Of a stretch of DNA of 54,366 nucleotides, positions 1 through 5,921 are shown one piece after another (the first letter of the stretch is position 1; every line of letters begins with the position of its first letter). The position numbers and the translations under genes are program-made. Source of the DNA: a virus; the IMG/VR virus record IMGVR_UViG_3300009509_000539, positions 1-54,366 of that record; one strand, given 5' to 3'. Under the pieces are notes generated by a model. The model was not told where the DNA came from. It saw only the letters and a program-made list of their open reading frames with translations, and made no database searches.

Positions 1-112
1 ATCCGACATCATTCCCCTTGAAGATGCAGTAAGACGAGCTACAAAAAATGCCGAGGATATGGGAGATGTCGTTTTGATATGGGATGGTTTTTCTTTTGAG
101 GTGGCAGAATGA
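1..112 (+). CDS. 3' end of a gene cut by the window edge
   Basis: An open frame runs from base 2 to a TGA at 110-112, giving the last 36 residues of a protein that ends in SFEVAE. The stop overlaps the ATG of the next gene (ATGA), the same close coupling seen through the rest of the window, so it is very likely a real gene in the same operon. Too little is visible to name it. Confidence 0.6.
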   Translation, partial: SDIIPLEDAVRRATKNAEDMGDVVLIWDGFSFEVAE

Positions 113-609
113 CTTTGTACTATAAACGACCAAAAGGAAAGAAGCTCAAGCCGCTTGAATGTGACTCCGTAGTAGAAGCTATTGCAGCTTTAAAAGTTCT
201 CGGTGTCAAGACTGATGGTATTGAGTTCTTTACCGAGAAGCAAGCTAAGGAATATCAGGATGCTGCTAAAGAAACACCACCCGAAGAGTTGTTCAAAGCA
301 TTAGCACCGGCTGCAAAGAAGATCTGCCAAGCTCTAGGAATGAATCCCGAGAGTATCTCAAAGGAGTTTATAGGGCAATACGGTTTGAATGAAGACACAG
401 ACAAACCATACTACATTTATTGCTACTGGAACAGTGATGCAAATGGGAGTTTTACGGATGAAGATGGCATAAAAGGTACTGTTATCGAGAAGATTAACTC
501 CTATTGTGATGAGTCTTTTGATTATACCATCTACAAACTTCCGGAGTGTGAGCAGGTAGATGTTGAGGTTGATGTAAAGATTAAGATTGATGATGGAGAG
601 TGGATATGA
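109..609 (+). CDS. Hypothetical protein, 166 aa
   Basis: I do not recognise this protein. It is soluble in appearance, with no membrane segment or signal peptide. It has a basic N-terminus (KRPKGKKLK), a helical middle, an aromatic stretch (YYIYCYW) near residue 105 and an acidic C-terminus. The ATG overlaps the stop of the gene before it, and its own TGA overlaps the ATG of the dNMP kinase gene, so it is translationally coupled on both sides. Context suggests a role in early metabolism or replication, which is only inference. Confidence 0.65.
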   Translation: MTLYYKRPKGKKLKPLECDSVVEAIAALKVLGVKTDGIEFFTEKQAKEYQDAAKETPPEELFKALAPAAKKICQALGMNPESISKEFIGQYGLNEDTDKPYYIYCYWNSDANGSFTDEDGIKGTVIEKINSYCDESFDYTIYKLPECEQVDVEVDVKIKIDDGEWI

Positions 610-1313
610 ACATAATTGGAATCTCCGGGCTAGCCGGTTCAGGTAAAGATACAGTAGCTGATTGGATACTGGAACAGGATGGTTTTATCAAGGTCTCTTT
701 AGCTGATCCTATCAAGCGATTCGCTATGGATTTGTGGGACTTTAGCTATGAACAGCTCTGGGGTGAGTCCAAACATCGTAACGCCCCAGACTATAGGTAT
801 AGAGTTCGCTCTTCGGATTTAGAGGGAGCTGATGTAGATCCTGATGTGTTCCTTACCCCGCGTCATGTTCTTCAGCATATTGGTACCGAGGGGTGCCGGG
901 TTCTTGATCATGATGTCTGGATTCGCTATGCAATTCGTATAGCCACGAAGTTGCTTGAGGCAAAACCTCGGGAGTATTGTTACTCCCAGTCGGGTGGGCT
1001 AGAACCTTACGTTTCTTGTTACCCGCAAGGTGAGTTTGAGACTCTAGAGGATTTTCCTGAGAAGGTCAAGGCCGTTATCATTCCTGATGTTCGATTCAAG
1101 AACGAAGTGGAACAGATTCAAGAAGCCGGTGGAAAGCTAGTGCGTGTTGTACGTCCAGGTGCTGGTCTTGAGGGCAACTTTGCTTTGCACCAGAGTGAAG
1201 CAGAGATGGCTAGCATTCCTGACAGAGATTTTGATGTAGTCATACGGAATACAGGAACGTTGGAAGACCTAAAGCGAGACGTTGAGGATTTCGTCGCGAC
1301 TTTGAAATCATAG
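606..1313 (+). CDS. Deoxynucleoside monophosphate kinase (T4 gp1-like)
   Basis: Probable dNMP kinase, which phosphorylates dNMPs to dNDPs using ATP in the cytoplasm and so supplies DNA precursors. The N-terminus carries a P-loop GLAGSGKD (residues 8-15 from the ATG). Later come PRHVLQHIGTEGCR and IIPDVRFKNEVEQI, followed by GGKLVRVVRPG, which match the layout of the phage dNMP kinase family (LID/NMP-binding region, then a DxRFxNE motif). Length of 235 residues is normal for the family. An in-frame GTG lies at 600, but the ATG at 606 overlaps the upstream stop as ATGA and is the better start. A related P-loop nucleotide kinase of other specificity is the main alternative. Confidence 0.88.
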   Translation: MNIIGISGLAGSGKDTVADWILEQDGFIKVSLADPIKRFAMDLWDFSYEQLWGESKHRNAPDYRYRVRSSDLEGADVDPDVFLTPRHVLQHIGTEGCRVLDHDVWIRYAIRIATKLLEAKPREYCYSQSGGLEPYVSCYPQGEFETLEDFPEKVKAVIIPDVRFKNEVEQIQEAGGKLVRVVRPGAGLEGNFALHQSEAEMASIPDRDFDVVIRNTGTLEDLKRDVEDFVATLKS

Positions 1314-1327
1314 GCATTGGTGGGTAT

Positions 1328-1355
1328 TCAATTGGAGAGTAAGCTTTCCAATTGA
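1328..1355 (+). promoter_or_regulatory. Stem-loop between dNMP kinase and next gene
   Basis: TCAATTGGAGAG (1328-1339) pairs with CTTTCCAATTGA (1344-1355) around a TAAG tetraloop: a 12-bp stem with one G-U pair. There is no T-run after it, so it is not a standard intrinsic terminator. It ends 6 bases before the ATG at 1362, which lacks a visible Shine-Dalgarno sequence, so it could affect translation or mRNA processing. Confidence 0.5.
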
Positions 1356-1361
1356 TGCCCT

Positions 1362-1664
1362 ATGAGAGTATCGACACGTATTCGAGACGAGTACGAAACG
1401 CTGCTCAAGGACGTTGGGGAAAGACGTTTTTATAGTCACGTCATTGGGACTGGCGTTTTAGCTCGCAGACATTTTGAGTATCCGGAGAATATGATACTTG
1501 ATCAGTCGGAAGCTTTCTTCGCTCTGTTCAGGAGCACAGGCAACCGAAACTTCTTCAATATCGGCCGGATTCTTAGGAGAGCTGCGCATAAGCTCTATTG
1601 GCAAAGTCGAAAGACGAATCCCCACTATCCACTGAATGCTCGGTTCCTCCGCTTGGTAAGATGA
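1362..1664 (+). CDS. Hypothetical small basic protein, 100 aa
   Basis: I do not recognise this protein. It is Arg-rich with a strongly basic C-terminal half (NIGRILRRAAHKLYWQSRK) and no Cys pairs, so no zinc site is visible. It could bind nucleic acid but nothing proves this. No ribosome-binding site is evident before the ATG, and a 12-bp hairpin sits directly upstream. Both strands were read here; no better frame exists over this stretch, but confidence is limited by the weak start. Confidence 0.5.
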   Translation: MRVSTRIRDEYETLLKDVGERRFYSHVIGTGVLARRHFEYPENMILDQSEAFFALFRSTGNRNFFNIGRILRRAAHKLYWQSRKTNPHYPLNARFLRLVR

Positions 1665-1693
1665 TGTTCTGGGTATAGTAAAGCATAGATCGT

Positions 1694-2677
1694 ATGGTAA
1701 CTATTACGATTTCTGAGTCTCCGCTACAATTAGTGGATGGAATTCCATCCTATGTAACGCTGACTGCAAGCATCCCTGCCACCATTTTCTATACCTTAGA
1801 TGGGTCGGAACCCACAGTAGCATCCCTGGTTGCTGTTGGTCCTATTAGCATGCCAACAGATACAGCTCATGTTGTGCTCAGTGCATTTGCTACTGATGGT
1901 ATTGAGACGAGTCCAATTGTCACGCAAGAGTATGCTACCAACGTGGTGTCCGCTCGCCATCCACATGATAAAGTTTCAGTAGATTGTGATACCTGCGATA
2001 AGGCCACGTATCCATTTGGAAGTCCCGCCGCAGCTTTCAATGTACCGCATCGTTTTGGTAACACTGGTGGCGTGATTTATGATGATGGCCAAGCTCCTCG
2101 TGTTGCTGGAGCATATGACGGTGCCGATGGCTATGCGGATTATTACACACCGCCAGCATCTCAGTATCAATTTGAATTCTCTGAAACGAATGCAATCGGC
2201 GAGCGAGGTCGCGGCATTGGCACCCTGCCCGCGCGTGTCCTTTCTGTTAAACCCAGAAACGATAACGAACAGGAACAGTCATCGAATGCAGCCGGACCGT
2301 TGTTCGATCCAAGAGCGCTGGTCATTTTTCAGGATTCGAGAGAAGAACAGTACGACCCTGATATTCCGAAAATCAATCGGGCGTATTTCGATTTGGAAGA
2401 CCAGGCTAAGGCAAGGGATGGCAGGTTGCTAACTGTTACTGATGCAATCACGCCACAGGGTGGATTCCTTAAAGCTCATTACAATCCTACGGATAATTCT
2501 CTGACGTATTACTACTATGACAATCGTGTTGCTCGATGGATCATCTCCAAGGAACCGTACTACCCATCTCAGAATCCAACTATCAATCTAGCTGGCATGG
2601 TTACAAGGTCGAGCCGCGGACAAGGTGTGGGTATGATTTTCAAGTGGATACCGTTTAAGTACAGGCGGCTTGTCTAA
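1694..2677 (+). CDS. Probable virion protein with chitobiase-type beta-sandwich N-terminus
   Basis: Residues about 1-80 resemble the chitobiase/beta-hexosaminidase C-terminal domain, a small Ig-like fold common in secreted and phage surface proteins. The core motif is ATIFYTLDGSEPT near residue 30, followed by alternating beta strands (VVLSAFATDG). The remaining 240 residues contain a CDTCDKATYPFG segment, Gly/Asp/Tyr-rich loops (GAYDGADGYADYY) and a Gly/Arg-rich C-terminus. These features suggest an extracellular or virion-surface protein, for example a head or tail decoration protein. The location inside a replication block is unexpected for a structural gene. Function is inferred from fold resemblance only. 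Confidence 0.6.
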   Translation: MVTITISESPLQLVDGIPSYVTLTASIPATIFYTLDGSEPTVASLVAVGPISMPTDTAHVVLSAFATDGIETSPIVTQEYATNVVSARHPHDKVSVDCDTCDKATYPFGSPAAAFNVPHRFGNTGGVIYDDGQAPRVAGAYDGADGYADYYTPPASQYQFEFSETNAIGERGRGIGTLPARVLSVKPRNDNEQEQSSNAAGPLFDPRALVIFQDSREEQYDPDIPKINRAYFDLEDQAKARDGRLLTVTDAITPQGGFLKAHYNPTDNSLTYYYYDNRVARWIISKEPYYPSQNPTINLAGMVTRSSRGQGVGMIFKWIPFKYRRLV

Positions 2678-2687
2678 GGATTAAAGA

Positions 2688-3530
2688 ATGATAATTCAAG
2701 CAACACTCTTGCCTAAGAAGGACGAGAGTAATGTTGATATGACGCTTTCGGTCAGTCGAGCTAAGATGTTTGATGATTGTAAAGCGAAGTTTAAGTTTCG
2801 CTACATCGACAGACTCCCTCGTATCGATCGTGATTTTCTTATCTTTGGAAAGTATCTTCATCAAGTTTTGGAGAACTTCCATCGTGAATTGATTGAAAAA
2901 CCTGAGAGAAAAAATGACTGGCATAATGTCTTGAAGGAATCTTTGAACGCTGCATATAATGAGTATAGTGGTAGTCTCACTGGTTTACAGTGTAAAGAAG
3001 CTCAAGACATAATTGATGAATATGCCGAACTCCTAGAAGAAGATGGTTTACCCGATGTGATTGGTGTCGAGAAACCTTTCTACATCAACTTGAACAATAA
3101 GGTATTGTTAAATGGATTTATCGATCGAGTCCAAATAGACTCTGATGGGATTCTTCATGTGGCAGATTACAAGACTACCAAGGATCCGAAGTATCTTCAG
3201 GATTTTTTTCAGTTAATGACATATTGTTATGCGCTGTGTCTTGAGGACGAGTCGCTCAAGCGGGTCAGAGCTTCTTTCATTTTGTTACGTCATAGTTTCG
3301 ATAGTCTTACGCAAGAATTTACCAGACAGGAAGTTATCTCAGTGGCCGAGAAGTTCTTGCGGTATGCGTATAACATCGAAGAGGAAAAACTCTGGAGACC
3401 AAATCCTCAATTCCTTTGTAAGTACTGTGATTATGTCGAGTATTGCAGAGAGGGTAAGAACTTCTTGGTTAAGAAGGGTCACCTCAAAGATAAACCCAGA
3501 AAGCCATTTGTCGGAATAAGGAAGTGGTAA
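2688..3530 (+). CDS. PD-(D/E)XK nuclease, Cas4/AddB-like with predicted Fe-S cluster
   Basis: Predicted DNA exonuclease of the RecB/Cas4 group. The catalytic pattern is visible: H58 in GKYLH, D146 in GFIDRV, D160-Y-K162 in VADYKT, and the QxxxY motif as QLMTY (175-179). Four cysteines, C31 near the N-terminus and C244, C247 and C253 near the C-terminus (Cx2Cx5C), match the split Cys pattern that holds a 4Fe-4S cluster in Cas4 and AddB proteins. There is no helicase domain and no CRISPR array in the window, so a role in phage recombination or DNA-end processing fits better than adaptation. A good Shine-Dalgarno (AAGGA) precedes the ATG. The next gene starts 2 bases after its stop. Confidence 0.85.
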   Translation: MIIQATLLPKKDESNVDMTLSVSRAKMFDDCKAKFKFRYIDRLPRIDRDFLIFGKYLHQVLENFHRELIEKPERKNDWHNVLKESLNAAYNEYSGSLTGLQCKEAQDIIDEYAELLEEDGLPDVIGVEKPFYINLNNKVLLNGFIDRVQIDSDGILHVADYKTTKDPKYLQDFFQLMTYCYALCLEDESLKRVRASFILLRHSFDSLTQEFTRQEVISVAEKFLRYAYNIEEEKLWRPNPQFLCKYCDYVEYCREGKNFLVKKGHLKDKPRKPFVGIRKW

Positions 3531-3531
3531 T

Positions 3532-4854
3532 ATGCAAACCGATAAGGTTCGTGGACAAACAGAACATGTAGCTTTCCTAGATGACGCTCAGGATATCGAG
3601 TATCCCATTGTCAAGGTGGAAGAGCCAGAATATTGTAAGCTCAAGGTTCATTATGAAGCAGATCCGGAAGTTGTAAAAGGCAAGATAGATGAAGCTGTCG
3701 CAACTTTGCGCAAAGCAAGAGTGCCCGGCTTTCGGCCGGGCAAAGCTCCTGATTATGCCATTAAGGCAAGGCTTCGTCCGCAGATCAACAATTACATTGC
3801 CCGAGAGATGGCTACTCACGCTATCGATGATATCGTGTTCGAAACAGATATGAAGCCGATAGGTTTACCCAGGTTCAGCAATATCTCTGTCAAGAACAAC
3901 AAGTTCAAGTGTGATATCGAACTAAATAGAAAACCAGACTTAGAACTGGGTAATTTCAAATTCGAGATCCCGAAGCCGAGAATCGAAACCGATGCAGAGG
4001 CCCTGGCGGAAAAATCACTTTTCAATTTGCGTCTTCGTGTTGGTGAGAGCGAGCCCTATGAAGAAGATGATGTTGTTGAGTTAGGCGATCAAATTACATT
4101 TTCATTCTACGCTACAGTGGAGATGGATGGAAAGGATGAGCCTTTCGAAGGAAGTGTTGTAGAGGGCGAGCTATATAGTGTTGGTTCAAATCGTTGGGGA
4201 GGATTTGATGATAAGCTTCTTGGTATGAAAGCGGATGAGACAAGAGAATTCAAGTTGACATTTGAGACTGGGCCCCAAGAGCTTCTTGGTAAGACGGCCC
4301 ACTTCACTGTGACAGTTCATATGGGTACGAAGCGAAAGCCACATCCCATCAATGAAGAGTTCTACAAGCTGGTGGGCGTGGAGAATATTGAAGAGTTGAT
4401 GGGTAAATTACGCACCATTTCTAAAGCTTCAATAGATAGAAACGAGAAGGAAACGATTCGTTCCCAGGTGGCTATCAAGCTAGTCGAAAGTCACAAGTTT
4501 GATATTCCGCAATTCATGATTGAAGATGAGGCTAAATCTATTGCTGCAAAACATGGTGTTGATTATAATAGTCTCTTTTCCGAGGAAGAAAAGAAAACGT
4601 TCCTAGAGATGGGCGAAAAGAACGTTCGCTTAACTTTGATTCTGGATTCTATCCGAGATAGTGAGCCAGATTCTGTGTTAAATGATACTGAAGCTCAAAA
4701 TCATTTAGCACAACATTTGGCAGCCCAAGGGCAGGATCCTAAAGCTTTGTTTGAGAACAAGGCTTTCCAACCACAGATGGTGGAATTGATAGCTAATATC
4801 AAGGAAGAATTCACTTTGCAATGGGTGGCCGATCAGGCAACACTCATAGAATAG
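3532..4854 (+). CDS. tig: Trigger factor (ribosome-associated chaperone/peptidyl-prolyl isomerase)
   Basis: A complete trigger factor, 440 residues against about 430 in bacteria. The ribosome-docking signature GFRxGxxP is present as GFRPGKAP (66-73). The N-domain follows the usual pattern, with about 20 extra N-terminal residues. Residues about 170-265 form the FKBP-type PPIase domain (VVELGDQITFSFYATV, then FDDKLLGMKADETREFKLTF). The helical C-terminal arms follow (VENIEELMGKLRTI, then DIPQFMIEDEAKSIA). In bacteria this protein binds ribosomal protein L23 at the exit tunnel and shields nascent chains. Here it lies between a phage nuclease gene and small unknown genes, so it is phage-encoded. 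Intact motifs suggest it can bind host ribosomes. Confidence 0.93.
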   Translation: MQTDKVRGQTEHVAFLDDAQDIEYPIVKVEEPEYCKLKVHYEADPEVVKGKIDEAVATLRKARVPGFRPGKAPDYAIKARLRPQINNYIAREMATHAIDDIVFETDMKPIGLPRFSNISVKNNKFKCDIELNRKPDLELGNFKFEIPKPRIETDAEALAEKSLFNLRLRVGESEPYEEDDVVELGDQITFSFYATVEMDGKDEPFEGSVVEGELYSVGSNRWGGFDDKLLGMKADETREFKLTFETGPQELLGKTAHFTVTVHMGTKRKPHPINEEFYKLVGVENIEELMGKLRTISKASIDRNEKETIRSQVAIKLVESHKFDIPQFMIEDEAKSIAAKHGVDYNSLFSEEEKKTFLEMGEKNVRLTLILDSIRDSEPDSVLNDTEAQNHLAQHLAAQGQDPKALFENKAFQPQMVELIANIKEEFTLQWVADQATLIE

Positions 4855-4862
4855 AGGAAGAT

Positions 4863-5234
4863 ATGCCACGTAAGCAGAAGAAACAGAAATCATCAGCACC
4901 AGATGGTTTCCCAGAGAAATCCTGGGATAAGCTAGGTGATACCTGGAGAACAGCCGCAATGTCCAAGCAAACAGATGAGCTTGAACGGGATATTATCAAA
5001 GCGGTTCGTTGTATGTCAAACACGACATTTGAGATGAAAAAAGACCATATTCTCGAAGCTACTGCCAAGAAAGCTCGTGAGCTGAAGAAATACTATACGG
5101 ATACTATCGCAGAGGAGAAAGCAAAGCTAGATTTCTGTGTGTATCTGATGAACACCCGTGGGGTTAAGGTGTCCACTGATGATTCAGATGACACTGATAC
5201 TGACGAGGTGATGGATGAAGCGGCATCTGGTTAA
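4863..5234 (+). CDS. Hypothetical helical protein, 123 aa
   Basis: I do not recognise this protein. The start at 4863 is set by GAGGAAG just upstream, giving MPRKQKKQK; an ATG at 4821 would lack such a site and overlap trigger factor. The N-terminus is Lys-rich, the middle is a probable coiled coil (ARELKKYYTDTIAEEKAKLDF) and the C-terminus is Asp-rich (DDSDDTDTDEVMDE). It follows trigger factor by 8 bases and overlaps the next gene by 20 bases. Confidence 0.6.
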   Translation: MPRKQKKQKSSAPDGFPEKSWDKLGDTWRTAAMSKQTDELERDIIKAVRCMSNTTFEMKKDHILEATAKKARELKKYYTDTIAEEKAKLDFCVYLMNTRGVKVSTDDSDDTDTDEVMDEAASG

Positions 5235-5520
5235 AGGATGTGGTTGTAGTGGAAAGGGGTACGTCTTCGAATTGGACGGCCCCATTTCCAAACGTGCATT
5301 ACCTGTATTTAAACAGGCTGGTTTCAAGACATCCGACATGTATACTAAGGTTGGTGTCTTCTTTGTAGAGAAGAATGGATTAACCGCTAGCGGGCCGTTT
5401 GGTGGCAGTAAAATGCAAGTGCGTTGTGGTGGGGCTGCGAATTGTCATCAATTGCTGGACCATCTTGAAAATACCTTCAAGATAGCAACGGCTTTACCGG
5501 CCCAGGAACCCGGCAAATGA
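5215..5520 (+). CDS. Hypothetical protein, 101 aa
   Basis: I do not recognise this protein. It starts inside the end of the gene before it, with GAGGTG about 10 bases upstream. A KGCGCSGKGY segment near the N-terminus and CGGAANCHQLLDHLE near residue 75 give several Cys/His residues that might bind a metal. The TGA overlaps the ATG of the next gene. It lies upstream of dnaE but has no obvious replication motif. Confidence 0.6.
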   Translation: MKRHLVKGCGCSGKGYVFELDGPISKRALPVFKQAGFKTSDMYTKVGVFFVEKNGLTASGPFGGSKMQVRCGGAANCHQLLDHLENTFKIATALPAQEPGK

Positions 5521-5921
5521 AGATTAGTTTATATTTAGATGACCTTCTCGAAGACTTAGAGGAGTTTAGACCCGGAAGTCTTAGCGATATCTGTCGTTTT
5601 GTTAAAGGATATGAGCATTACAAACCGATCATTATGCTAGCTAGTAACTCGGATCGATCATCTTTGTATTTGTATGGTTTGGGTATTTGCTTGATACAGG
5701 GTGTATGTTCGAGATCTGACTGGGACATAGCAGATGTTCAGTTAGCGGCTGTGTTAGTTTTAATTGGCGAGACTTATGGTTCTCACCATGTCGATCGGTA
5801 CGACAAGTTGTTGTCGAGCGCCTCGTTGGAGTCGGGTAGGTATCATTGGTCGCGAGCTATGGCGGCCAGCTATCTGCTTCACAGAGAGGTGACTAGTGAG
5901 AGATTATGTCAGTCTGCATAA
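5517..5921 (+). CDS. Hypothetical protein, 134 aa
   Basis: I do not recognise this protein. It starts at an ATGA overlap with the gene before it and ends 26 bases inside dnaE. It looks globular and helical, with a hydrophobic central helix (DVQLAAVLVLIGETYG) that is too polar at its edges to be a clear membrane span. The acidic N-terminus (LDDLLEDLEEF) is notable. Coupling to dnaE suggests expression with the replication genes. Confidence 0.55.
   Translation: MKISLYLDDLLEDLEEFRPGSLSDICRFVKGYEHYKPIIMLASNSDRSSLYLYGLGICLIQGVCSRSDWDIADVQLAAVLVLIGETYGSHHVDRYDKLLSSASLESGRYHWSRAMAASYLLHREVTSERLCQSA

Noticed and set aside
1867-2432. Long open frames opposite or out of frame with the 1694 gene
   Set aside because: They overlap a gene with clear protein-like composition, lack ribosome-binding sites and have no recognisable motifs.
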